Assembly (NCBI GenBank): GCA_047620505.1
Contig: JBLHKS010000059.1
Span: forward strand, 1-34,948
Length of the DNA stretch: 34,948 nt
Reading direction: 5' to 3'
DNA from: JBLHKS01 sp047620505
Lineage (GTDB): Bacteria > Verrucomicrobiota > Verrucomicrobiia > Verrucomicrobiales > DEV007
In this document: positions 24,879-32,199 of the stretch, in pieces
Numbering within the stretch: the stretch's first letter is position 1
Layout of the letters: the number at the start of each line of letters is the position of its first letter
Notes under the pieces: model-generated
What the model was told of the DNA's origin: nothing
Databases searched by the model: none
What the model saw: the letters and a program-made list of their open reading frames with translations, nothing else
Made by a program: the position numbers and the translations under genes

Positions 24879-25463
24879 TTAGAACGACTTGATGTCGTCC
24901 GCCGTCCCTGAAACACCGTCAGGACCCGCGCTCCAAACTGCAACCGATGAGAAAATCTTCTTCTCCTCGCCACTGCCCTCGGGAACCATCACCGAGTTGT
25001 CAAAATTTGAGTCGATCACGACGAAAAACGGATTTCCCCAGGAATCATTCAGCACAACTTCCTCTAAAGACTCCCAGAGCCCCGCATCGCTCGCCGACTT
25101 TGCTTTTCGGGCGGTAAAAAACTGAATTCCACGAGGATTGAGTTTGTCCGAACCGGGCGCGGCCAACAAGGCGGAAACCAAAGCGTGAGTCGATCTCCCG
25201 CTCCAATCCCCTTCCTCCTTTACCTCCAACGCGGGAAACCTCCTGTATTCCGTATAAAAATTAGTCAGGGCGGTGCGGAGTTCTACCACAGTCTTCATGA
25301 CCGAGACCTTTCTCGAGCGCTCGACGAAGCCGCCGGATTTGGCAGGCTTGTTTTCAGCTTCTGATTTGCTTTCCACTGCAGCCCCATCCGATTTTTCTTT
25401 TTCATCTGCCCCACAGCCTGAAATCGCAAGCAGCCCAAAAATTGCTAAAATCGTTCGAATCAT
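24879..25463 (-). CDS. Lipoprotein with type II secretion GspG-like C-terminal domain
   Basis: 194 aa from the ATG at 25463 (an ATG at 25487 adds eight polar residues). The N-terminus is a lipoprotein signal with lipobox ISGC (Cys17). A ~35-residue Glu/Lys/Ser linker follows. The C-terminal ~130 residues resemble the pseudopilin GspG globular domain: a helix with TALTNFYTEYRRFPAL, then LNDSWGNPFFVVID and an end of VWSAGPDG..GTADDIKS, which in GspG forms the calcium site. The prepilin peptidase site and long hydrophobic helix are absent, so it should be a lipid-anchored pseudopilin-like protein, not a pilin subunit. No type II secretion genes are adjacent. Confidence 0.7.
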   Translation of the reverse strand: MIRTILAIFGLLAISGCGADEKEKSDGAAVESKSEAENKPAKSGGFVERSRKVSVMKTVVELRTALTNFYTEYRRFPALEVKEEGDWSGRSTHALVSALLAAPGSDKLNPRGIQFFTARKAKSASDAGLWESLEEVVLNDSWGNPFFVVIDSNFDNSVMVPEGSGEEKKIFSSVAVWSAGPDGVSGTADDIKSF

Positions 25464-25550
25464 TTGGCTAACTTTGCTCGCCTCCATCCAAATTCAACTT
25501 CCTTCCCAACCGTCGTTTGCGTTCGATTCCCCCAACGCTAGACTCCCAAA

Positions 25551-26729
25551 ATGAGCATTCTCGATCCGTCGCGCTTTGAAGCGATCGACCTCAAGCAGCC
25601 CGACTACGAGCGCTACGCCCGCCACATTTCGATTCCCGAAGTCGGGGTCGAAGGCCAGAAAAAACTCCGCGCGGCTTCCGTGCTCTGCATCGGCCTCGGC
25701 GGCCTCGGCAGCCCGGCGACCATGTACTTAGCAGCTGCTGGGATCGGGAAACTCGGTCTGGTCGATTTCGACGTCGTCGATCGCTCGAATCTCCAGCGCC
25801 AGATCGCTCATGGCGAGAGCGACATCGGCCGGCTGAAAATGGACTCCGCCGTCGCGACGCTGAAGGAGATCAACCCGGACGTCCAGATCGAACAGCACGT
25901 CGAACGCCTAACGAGCGAAAATGCGATGGAGATCGCCGCCCCGTATGACATCATCCTCGACGGAACCGACAATTTCGCCACGCGCTACCTTTCCAATGAC
26001 CTCGCCGTCCTCCTGAAGAAGCCTAACGTTTACGGGTCTATTTTTCGCTTCGAAGGCCAGTGCTCGGTTTTCGCCCCGCATCTCGGCGGGCCGTGCTACC
26101 GCTGTCTTTTCCCCGATCCGCCTGAGCCAGGAACCGTCCCGAGCTGCGCCGAGGGAGGCGTGTTAGGCGTTCTACCCGGGATCATCGGATCGATGCAGGC
26201 GCTCGAAGCGATCAAGCTGATTCTAGGCGGCGCGGAACCGCTGATCGGCCGACTCGTCCACTTTGACGCCTGGCGATTCAAGACTCGCGAAGTCCGGCTT
26301 CGGCGCGATCCGCAGTGCAAAGTCTGCGGCGAAAATCCGAGCATAACCGAGTTAATCGACTACGAGCAATTCTGCGGAGCCGCCCCAGCAGCTGCTGCCG
26401 AGCCCGAGCCCGCTGCGGACGAAATTTCGGTCGAGCAGCTTCAGGAAAAACTCAAGGATCCCAACGTGTTCCTCCTCGACGTCCGCGAGACCTACGAATA
26501 CGAAATCTGCCATCTCGAGCGCAGTGTTTTGATTCCGTTAGGCGCGGTTGCGGCTCGGGTGGACGAAATTCCGACCGACCGCGAAGTTTGCGTGCTTTGT
26601 CGCTCCGGAATGCGCAGCGCCCAAGCCGTTGAGTTTCTGCGAGCAGCCGGAGTTCCGCGCGCGGTGAACGTTGCGGGCGGAATTCTCGATTGGGCCGACA
26701 AAATCGATCCGTCGATGCCCAAATACTAA
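25551..26729 (+). CDS. moeZ: MoeB-like adenylyltransferase fused to rhodanese (MoeZ/MoeBR type)
   Basis: 392 aa. Residues ~20-265 are a ThiF/MoeB/HesA E1-like domain: GLGGLGSP near residue 48, RSNLQRQ near 78, DGTDNF near 137, the zinc cysteines C182, C185, C256 and C259, and candidate catalytic Cys199. Residues ~290-390 are a rhodanese domain with active-site Cys350 in CRSGMRS. Such fusions adenylate the C-terminal Gly-Gly of a ThiS/MoaD-like carrier and then load sulfur for molybdopterin, thiamine or thio-amino-acid synthesis. Which carrier it serves is not shown. The linker (APAAAAEPEPAAD) is built partly from an AGCAGCTGCT copy; another lies in the ATPase half. Confidence 0.88.
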   Translation: MSILDPSRFEAIDLKQPDYERYARHISIPEVGVEGQKKLRAASVLCIGLGGLGSPATMYLAAAGIGKLGLVDFDVVDRSNLQRQIAHGESDIGRLKMDSAVATLKEINPDVQIEQHVERLTSENAMEIAAPYDIILDGTDNFATRYLSNDLAVLLKKPNVYGSIFRFEGQCSVFAPHLGGPCYRCLFPDPPEPGTVPSCAEGGVLGVLPGIIGSMQALEAIKLILGGAEPLIGRLVHFDAWRFKTREVRLRRDPQCKVCGENPSITELIDYEQFCGAAPAAAAEPEPAADEISVEQLQEKLKDPNVFLLDVRETYEYEICHLERSVLIPLGAVAARVDEIPTDREVCVLCRSGMRSAQAVEFLRAAGVPRAVNVAGGILDWADKIDPSMPKY

Positions 26730-26801
26730 AGAAACTCTAATAGTTACGATTATTTAATGTAATTGTAAGGTTGGCGTCACCCTCGCGTAGTCTTTTTCAG
26801 C

Positions 26802-26984
26802 ATGTTTGAAGAAAAAGACTTGGAAGAACCGAAGAATCGCCGCTGGATCTGGAAAGAAATCAAGAGCCGTCTCGGCTTCAAACGGAAACGCGCGAGTCAA
26901 CGTCGCCAACGCGTTCGCTCCAACATCGGCGGCGTCGACGCGACCGTGAGCGATTGGAAGATGGAGGCTCTGACGGAATCGTAA
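26802..26984 (+). CDS. Small basic protein of unknown function
   Basis: 60 aa, not recognised. The composition is striking: an acidic N-terminus (EEKDLEEP), then RRWIWKEI and a long Arg/Lys-rich region (RKRASQRRQRVRS), then a mixed tail. It is in a 377-bp gap between moeZ and the ThuA gene. AT-rich sequence with a possible promoter lies just upstream (26730-26770). The codons look like those of the neighbours, which favours a real gene, but length alone proves nothing. It could be an RNA- or ribosome-associated protein. Confidence 0.45.
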   Translation: MFEEKDLEEPKNRRWIWKEIKSRLGFKRKRASQRRQRVRSNIGGVDATVSDWKMEALTES

Positions 26985-27106
26985 TTCGGCCGTATCGCAG
27001 GTTTCATCTGGCGGCCCCAGGCTCGCCGCATGAATCGCCTCCATTTTTCGGACAGCTGAGGAGAAAATGAGTGGACAGCAAGCCAAGCCGAAATTTGAAT
27101 CCTCGC

Positions 27107-28087
27107 ATGATTCGAAAATTCCTCAGCACCGCTCTCATCGCCCTGATCGGCATCGGCTCACTCCAGGCGCAGGACGACAAAACGCAGGCCTGGCGCAAGA
27201 AGGCCGCTGACCGCTTCAAGGACAATCCGACTCAGGAAGCGAAAGACAAAATCCTCGGCGCGCTCCCGGATTCCACCCCAGCTAAGCCGCTGCCGGCGCG
27301 CAAGATCCTCGTTTTCTGGCGTTGTGAGGGTTTCATCCACACCTCAGTTCCGTTTGCCAACTACGCGATGGCTGAGCTTGGTGAGAAAACGGGAGCCTTC
27401 TCAGTTGACCTCGCTGACGAATACACGGTCTTCAACTCCGACAACCTGGCGGAATACGATGCTGTGCTTTTCAACAACACTACGAATCTGGATTTTCCTG
27501 AAGAATCGCAAAAAAACGCCCTGATGAAATTCGTCGCCAGCGGCAAGGGCATCGTTGGAATCCACGCGGCGAGCGACAATTTTAAGAAATGGCCGGAAGC
27601 AGCCGCGATGATCGGCGGCGTTTTCAATGGGCATCCCTGGGGAGGCGGCGGAAACTGGGCCTTCGAGGTCAACGACACCAAGAGCCCGATCACGGCGGCG
27701 TTCAACGGCCAGGGTTTCTGGCACACCGACGAAATTTATTGGTACAAGCCGGAAAGTTTTCAGGGAGACGAAAAACTCCGCGTGCTGGTCAGCCTCGACA
27801 TGTCGAAGAGCAAAAATATCCAGGTCTTGCTGAAATCCAAAGATCCAAAATCCGAGGCGGAAGCAAAATCGGTCAAAGTCGCCGTTTCGTGGATCCGCGA
27901 GTTCAATGGCGGCCGCGTTTTCTACTCAAATATCGGTCACCGCGACGACACCTTTTGGAATCCCGCGATCCTCAAACACTATCTCGCCGGCATTCAATAT
28001 GCGCTCGGCGATCTCGAAGCGGACGCGACTCCGACGGCAGATGCGGGCGATTTGAGATCAGCAGCTGCTCCAAACGAAGAAGGCTGA
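27107..28087 (+). CDS. Exported ThuA-domain protein
   Basis: 326 aa from the ATG at 27107, which begins a clean signal peptide (MIRKFLSTALIALIGIGSLQA). The mature domain (PF06283) shows KILVFWRCEGFIHTSVPFA near residue 65, DAVLFNNTTNL near 115, GKGIVGIHAASD near 144, FNGHPWGGGGNW near 170 and VSWIREFNGGRVFYSNIGHRDDTFWNP near the end. ThuA-like proteins have a glutamine-amidotransferase-like fold and are common exported sugar-metabolism proteins in this group; the catalytic role is unsettled. A GAGGAG at 27058-27063 precedes a different, out-of-frame ATG at 27067, so it does not decide this start. The AGCAGCTGCT copy at 28060 falls in the disordered tail. Confidence 0.85.
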   Translation: MIRKFLSTALIALIGIGSLQAQDDKTQAWRKKAADRFKDNPTQEAKDKILGALPDSTPAKPLPARKILVFWRCEGFIHTSVPFANYAMAELGEKTGAFSVDLADEYTVFNSDNLAEYDAVLFNNTTNLDFPEESQKNALMKFVASGKGIVGIHAASDNFKKWPEAAAMIGGVFNGHPWGGGGNWAFEVNDTKSPITAAFNGQGFWHTDEIYWYKPESFQGDEKLRVLVSLDMSKSKNIQVLLKSKDPKSEAEAKSVKVAVSWIREFNGGRVFYSNIGHRDDTFWNPAILKHYLAGIQYALGDLEADATPTADAGDLRSAAAPNEEG

Positions 28088-28100
28088 TCGGCCGTTCGGC

Positions 28101-28856
28101 TCACATCACCTGAGCAATCTGCTCGGCGTAGCGGTGAGCCTTTTCCTCAAAGCTGAGATGCGGCTCCGAAAACAGGATTCCGCGCGAAACGTTCACCAGA
28201 ATCGGCGATTTCCGCTGGCTGAGACGAAGCGAATTGAGGCTACCGCCTTGAGCGCCGAGTCCCGGAATCAGCAGCGGAACGTCGAGGATTTTCTCGATAA
28301 TTCCCTCAGCTGCGTTGGTCAGGCCGACCACCAGGCCGATTTGCGCGGCCAGCGCCGTCATCCCTTGCACGATCTCAAAAACATAGCGCCCTTGAGGCTT
28401 TGTCTCGCGCAATTGGATGTCCTTCGCTCCCTGATTTGAGGTAACGCCGAGCAGATAGATGCCTTTATCCGAATATTCGATGAAGGGCTGGATCGTGTCT
28501 GCGCCGAGGTAAGGATTGAGCGTGACTGCGTCGAATTCATAAGCCTCAAACGCGGCCTTAGCGTAGTAGCGTTGGGTTTCGCCGATGTCGCCGCGTTTGC
28601 CGTCCTGAATCACCGGAATTTCGGGGGAAATCTGGTCGAGAACGTCCTGAAGCATCAGCATCCCCTCGAGCCCCATCGCCTCGAAATACGCCATATTTGG
28701 CTTGTAAGCGGCCGCGTAGGTCTGCGTTTCGTCGATCACCCGAAGGAGAAAATCACGCACGTCGCCGTCGATGTAATCCGGGCGCGGATCAAGCCCGACA
28801 CAGAGGTTAGAGCCGGAGTCATCGATCCTTTTGCGTAGCTTTTCAAGGTAGGTCAT
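28101..28856 (-). CDS. pyrF: Orotidine-5'-phosphate decarboxylase, type 2
   Basis: 251 aa. It fits the long, type 2 PyrF subfamily: NLCVGLDPRPDY near residue 17, AAAYKPNMAYFEA near 48, the catalytic IQDGKRGDIGETQRYY near 83, VTLNPYLG near 111 and LIPGLGAQGG near 196. It converts OMP to UMP, the last step of pyrimidine synthesis. Its start overlaps the stop of the dihydroorotase-like gene by 4 bp, so both belong to one operon. No other pyr gene (pyrB, pyrD, pyrE) is in the window. Confidence 0.92.
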   Translation of the reverse strand: MTYLEKLRKRIDDSGSNLCVGLDPRPDYIDGDVRDFLLRVIDETQTYAAAYKPNMAYFEAMGLEGMLMLQDVLDQISPEIPVIQDGKRGDIGETQRYYAKAAFEAYEFDAVTLNPYLGADTIQPFIEYSDKGIYLLGVTSNQGAKDIQLRETKPQGRYVFEIVQGMTALAAQIGLVVGLTNAAEGIIEKILDVPLLIPGLGAQGGSLNSLRLSQRKSPILVNVSRGILFSEPHLSFEEKAHRYAEQIAQVM

Positions 28857-30136
28857 CTTCGAAGTAAAACGTCGCCCCCGTAAACCACTTCAATCACTTG
28901 TCCGTCAAGCACTTGGTCAATGTAAGGCGTGTTAGAACTTTTACTTCGCATGAAATTTTTAGTAAATCTAGTTTTTAATGTTGGGTCAAAAACCAAAAAC
29001 TCCGCAGGCTGGTCTTTTTCGATGCTGACGGCCTTCTTTTTGACCAAGCGTCGTGGTTCGGCCGAATAGTGCTTCACGACGACGTCCCAGCCGAATTTAC
29101 CCGGCTTGATAAAGTGGTGAAACAACGAAACGACCGCCGTTTCGAGTCCGGTGATTCCAAACGGAGCTGAAACGAAGTCCGTATTTTTCTCAAATTCGGT
29201 GTGCGGCGCGTGGCCGGTCGAAATCACATCGAAAACCCCATCGATCAGCCCCGCCAGCAGCTGCTCATTGTCTTCCTGCGTCCGGAGCGGCGGATTCATC
29301 TTGAAATTCGTGTCGTAATCTCGGATATCGCGCTCGTTGAAAATCAGATGATGCGGGCTGACTTCACAGCTGACTCGGAACCCATCTTTGCCGCCCTCCT
29401 TCTTCAATCCCCGAATCATTTCCATCCCGCGCACCGTCGTAACGTGCTGAATATGAACGTGCGCACCGGCGCACTGGGCGATTCGAATATCGCGATGAAG
29501 GCAAATTTCCTCGCTGATCGCCGCCAGGCCCGGAATCCCAAGCGAGTAGGAAGTGCGGCCTTCGTTCATCGCCCCATCGGCGCTCAATTCCGGGATTTCG
29601 CAGTGGTTCGCAAAAAACAGGTCAAACTCGCGGGCGTACTCCATCGCTCGCCGCAGCAGCTGCGGATTGCTCACCGGAGACATGTCATCGGTCAAAAACA
29701 CCGCGCCTGCCCGCCGCATTCCGGCAATTCCCGCCATTCGTTCCCCTTTTCGCCCCTTCGTGATGCAGCCCGCCGTCAGCACCTCGATCGGCGTCGCTCG
29801 GCCTTTTTCCAGCACCGTCGTTACCATGCTGCTGCTGTCGATCGCCGGTTCGGTATTCGGCATCAGCACGATTCCGGTGACTCCCCCGTTGATCGCCGCC
29901 TCGGCCGCTGAAGCGATCGTTTCCTTGGCCTCCTGGCCGGGTTCCCGCCCGTGGACGTGGACGTCGAACATGCTGGGAATAATGATTTTTCCGGCGCAAT
30001 CGATCACTTCGGCTCCATCGGGAACCAGCAGCTGCTGGCCGACTTCACGGATCACCGAACCATCAACGAGCACGTCCGAAGTCTCGAGATCCGGGCTGTT
30101 TTCCCGGGCAATCTGGGCGTTTTGATAGAGGCGCAT
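28853..30136 (-). CDS. Dihydroorotase-like amidohydrolase with catalytic Asp replaced
   Basis: 427 aa, class I dihydroorotase family. Metal ligands His60, His62, Asp151, His178 and His231 and substrate-site residues Arg64, Asn94, Asn281 and His312 are all in place, at nearly the same numbers as in Bacillus-type PyrC. The catalytic aspartate, normally in TDHAPH, is Gly308 here (STGHAPH, codon GGC). HLREPG is also HGREPG. The domain otherwise looks intact, so this is either a non-catalytic PyrC partner (as PyrC' supports PyrB in some bacteria), a changed activity, or a one-base mutation or error. It is upstream of pyrF with a 4-bp overlap. It carries two exact AGCAGCTGCT copies and one near copy. 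Confidence 0.8.
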   Translation of the reverse strand: MRLYQNAQIARENSPDLETSDVLVDGSVIREVGQQLLVPDGAEVIDCAGKIIIPSMFDVHVHGREPGQEAKETIASAAEAAINGGVTGIVLMPNTEPAIDSSSMVTTVLEKGRATPIEVLTAGCITKGRKGERMAGIAGMRRAGAVFLTDDMSPVSNPQLLRRAMEYAREFDLFFANHCEIPELSADGAMNEGRTSYSLGIPGLAAISEEICLHRDIRIAQCAGAHVHIQHVTTVRGMEMIRGLKKEGGKDGFRVSCEVSPHHLIFNERDIRDYDTNFKMNPPLRTQEDNEQLLAGLIDGVFDVISTGHAPHTEFEKNTDFVSAPFGITGLETAVVSLFHHFIKPGKFGWDVVVKHYSAEPRRLVKKKAVSIEKDQPAEFLVFDPTLKTRFTKNFMRSKSSNTPYIDQVLDGQVIEVVYGGDVLLRR

Positions 30137-30192
30137 CTCGCGCTCAACCGATGGCGCGGGTTGGCCGAGAAAACAACCTCAATTCGCGGTTC

Positions 30193-30777
30193 TCAAGCGA
30201 CTCGACGGTTTTCGACATCGTTGATCCCGACTGTCCGGACCGTTTTCGACAACAGCTCGAATTCGAGCGGTTTGCGAATCACGACGACAGGGCCGCTCGC
30301 AAGAATCCGGCAAAATATTTCGCTGTCCGGATAGCCCGTGATCACGGCGATTGGAGTTGCCGGTTGAACTATTTTCAGCTGTTCGTAAAGCACGTCACCC
30401 GGCATATCCGGCAACCTAAGCTCGGTAAAAATCAGATCGAATTCATGCTCTTCGGCTTTGGCAATTGCCTCGACTCCAGTGCCGACGACGATTCGCCCAA
30501 GGCCAGCTTTCGCGAGAAATTGTTCGAAAAGAGCTTGAAGAGCCGCCTCGGGTTCGACGACAAGAATCGTTGGTCGTCGGCTCGAAGGCCCAGCGAGAAT
30601 ATCGCCCTCCAACATCGAACGTTTGATCAGCCAACGGCCTTCGATCTGGATCGCAGGAAGTTGTTCACGCTGAATGAGAGACGAAATAGTTGGTGCCGGG
30701 ACCCGGAGGAAATCCGCCGTCTCGGAAACGGTCATCAACTCTGGAAAGTCGTCCGGATTGCGGCTGCCTGAAGTCAT
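30193..30777 (-). CDS. Excisionase-type HTH domain fused to a pseudo-receiver domain
   Basis: 194 aa from the ATG at 30777; an ATG at 30795 adds MEIVII and would put the start inside an inverted repeat. Residues ~14-60 are a MerR/excisionase-like helix-turn-helix (MTVSETADFLRVPAPTISSLIQREQLPAIQIEGRWLI). Residues ~68-185 are a CheY-like receiver: TILVVEPEA, FDLIFTELRLPDMPG, AVITGY and VIRKPL. The phospho-acceptor Asp is Glu119, and the acidic pair is E-P-E instead of D-D, while Thr147 and Lys169 remain. This suggests a receiver that is fixed in an active-like state. It lies between a nucleotidyltransferase and pyrC-like/pyrF. A DNA-binding role is probable; the signal is unknown. Confidence 0.75.
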   Translation of the reverse strand: MTSGSRNPDDFPELMTVSETADFLRVPAPTISSLIQREQLPAIQIEGRWLIKRSMLEGDILAGPSSRRPTILVVEPEAALQALFEQFLAKAGLGRIVVGTGVEAIAKAEEHEFDLIFTELRLPDMPGDVLYEQLKIVQPATPIAVITGYPDSEIFCRILASGPVVVIRKPLEFELLSKTVRTVGINDVENRRVA

Positions 30778-30782
30778 AATTA

Positions 30783-30812
30783 TTACAATTTCCATAAAAT
30801 TGGAAAATGTAA
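30783..30812. promoter_or_regulatory. Inverted repeat at the start of the HTH-receiver gene, candidate operator
   Basis: TTACAATTTCCA (30783-30794) and TGGAAAATGTAA (30801-30812) are 12-bp inverted arms with one mismatch and a 6-bp spacer. The repeat lies directly upstream of the ATG at 30777 in an AT-rich pocket of an otherwise GC-rich region. Size, symmetry and place fit the binding site of a dimeric regulator, plausibly the HTH protein itself. That link is inference. Confidence 0.45.
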
Positions 30813-30861
30813 ACTATTTTGAGCCTGGCTCGCGGCGATCAGCCCCGAAAAATCGCAGACG

Positions 30862-31575
30862 TCAGTCCGAATTCAGCTCCGCCAGCGTTTCCTTATCGCG
30901 AACGTCAGCCCAGTCCCCTTCCAACTCGACCGCCCGCACTTTCCGTCCACTTTTGGCCATGTTGGCAATCGCATCCGTCAGCTCGTACTCGCCGCGCGGC
31001 GACAGCTCCAGCTTATCGATAAAATCGTAAATCACAGGAGCAAATGTGTAGATCCCAGCATTATAATAAGGACTTTGAGGCGCGTCTGGGCCGCCTTTTT
31101 CGATCAAGTCGACAACCATCCCGTCCTCGATAAAAACAGCGCCGCCTTTCGAAACATCTTCGTTAATTTTCACCGTCATCCGAGCGTCGTCGCCTTCCAG
31201 ATCAACCAACGGCGCGTAAGCAGCTGCTGGCACGAGAATATCGCCGTAGCTAAGCACAAAACCATCGTTACCCGTAAATTCGCGACCCAACTCAACGACT
31301 TTGCCCGTCCCATCCTGCCGAACCTGCTCAACATACTCGACCTCATATTTGCCGGCCGTTCCCTTCCCGAAATGATCGATGATCACTTCTTTTCGCCACC
31401 CGACGACGATCAAAAACTTCGTGACGCCGTTCGCGGCGAGACCTTCGATGATGTATTCCAGAAGCGGTTTCCCACGAACAGGAATCATCGGCTTAGGAAC
31501 TTCGTCCGTTAATTCCTTCATTCGCGTGCCGCGTCCGGCGGCGAGAATAACGGCTTTCTGAATCGGCTGAGGCAT
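30862..31575 (-). CDS. Sugar-phosphate nucleotidyltransferase
   Basis: 237 aa, NTP_transferase domain (PF00483). The nucleotide-binding signature AVILAAGRGTRMKELTDEVPKPMIPV is at residues ~8-33, followed by GKPLLEYIIEGL, a GDI metal-site block near 111, YYNAGIYTF near 170 and EYELTDAI near 195. These enzymes join NTP and sugar-1-phosphate to NDP-sugar (for example UDP-glucose) for envelope polysaccharides. The exact sugar and nucleotide cannot be told. The protein is short and lacks the left-handed beta-helix of GlmU-type enzymes. It is the first gene of the minus-strand run ending in pyrF; its stop is about 50 bp from the operator-like repeat. Confidence 0.85.
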   Translation of the reverse strand: MPQPIQKAVILAAGRGTRMKELTDEVPKPMIPVRGKPLLEYIIEGLAANGVTKFLIVVGWRKEVIIDHFGKGTAGKYEVEYVEQVRQDGTGKVVELGREFTGNDGFVLSYGDILVPAAAYAPLVDLEGDDARMTVKINEDVSKGGAVFIEDGMVVDLIEKGGPDAPQSPYYNAGIYTFAPVIYDFIDKLELSPRGEYELTDAIANMAKSGRKVRAVELEGDWADVRDKETLAELNSD

Positions 31576-31663
31576 GAGGCGCGGATTTTAGACCAATCCA
31601 TGCGGCGCTCAAACATTACGGCTATTTAATTTGTCGATCGCGGTTTCGAGCGTTGAAATGATC

Positions 31664-31670
31664 AAAGGAG
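31664..31670 (+). promoter_or_regulatory. Shine-Dalgarno-like AAAGGAG, rare in this window
   Basis: AAAGGAG ends 13 bp before the ATG at 31684. It is the only convincing ribosome binding site in front of any gene start I chose, although the spacing is longer than usual. It supports the start of the membrane protein gene that follows. Confidence 0.45.
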
Positions 31671-31683
31671 CCAGCTGAGTTTC

Positions 31684-32199
31684 ATGAGATTTAAAAAATG
31701 CCTGACCTGGCTTGGAAGCCACATCCGCGCAGCCGCGAAACTGCCCGGCTTTGCGCTGATCGTGCTGATTTTGGGTTCGTTTGTGATCGGCGAAAACTAC
31801 CCGTTCTCGCCATTCCCGATGTATTCGGACCCAAGCAAGCAGACGGTTTTTCTCTATCTCGAAGATGAAAAGGGCGATCCAGTCGGAGTCAAAACCCATA
31901 CCAACGTCAGTTCCTCCGCGCTTAGCAAAACGTATGGAAAATACCTGGATAGGATCGGCGAAAAAAAGGACATCCAGCCCTACAAACTGCCCATCGAAGA
32001 TCAAGCAGCTGCTGGGTTGGAAACTCTCGAATTTCTGCGGAAAAAAGCACGGGATCGCGGCAAAAAAGGTGAGGGCCTTCCCGCAACCCTCAGACTCATT
32101 CGCGTCGACCTGTATTTTGTCCAGACCGGAGGTCCTCCTCGAAGTGAGAAGCGGCTTTTGGTAGAGCAAACGGAAACGAAATCAACTACGCCGAAATGA
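31684..32199 (+). CDS. Membrane-anchored partner of the HTTM-like protein
   Basis: 171 aa. A basic N-terminus and one hydrophobic helix (residues ~22-36) are followed by GENYPFSPFPMYSDPSK, a motif I know from short proteins encoded beside HTTM-type membrane proteins. The rest is a soluble domain, probably periplasmic, with a Lys-rich end. Its stop overlaps the next gene by 4 bp (ATGA), so the two are translationally coupled and probably form a complex. Function unknown. An AGCAGCTGCT copy encodes QAAAG near residue 108. A long antisense ORF over this gene is a shadow. Confidence 0.65.
   Translation: MRFKKCLTWLGSHIRAAAKLPGFALIVLILGSFVIGENYPFSPFPMYSDPSKQTVFLYLEDEKGDPVGVKTHTNVSSSALSKTYGKYLDRIGEKKDIQPYKLPIEDQAAAGLETLEFLRKKARDRGKKGEGLPATLRLIRVDLYFVQTGGPPRSEKRLLVEQTETKSTTPK

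Larger units (their letters stand above)
583..32013. repeat. Dispersed palindrome AGCAGCTGCT, 19 exact copies
   Basis: Exact copies start at 583, 1956, 6853, 9581, 10500, 14095, 15701, 16960, 18418, 19875, 22306, 24667, 25730, 26387, 28060, 29256, 30027, 31219 and 32004. One-mismatch copies start at 141, 6044, 6548, 8322 and 29655. The commonest flanks make CCAGCAGCTGCTGG; at 14093-14106 the palindrome extends to 14 bp. Sixteen exact copies are inside genes and three are between genes (583, 1956, 24667). In genes it is read as (Q)QLL or AAA and never as Ser-Ser-Cys. At ~57% G+C about 0.04 copies are expected by chance, so the excess is several hundredfold. See findings. Confidence 0.9.

Noticed and set aside
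27067..27223. Short ORF starting at ATG 27067 after GAGGAG
   Set aside because: It overlaps the ThuA gene in another frame, has a basic low-complexity translation and no support beyond the SD-like word in an SD-poor genome.
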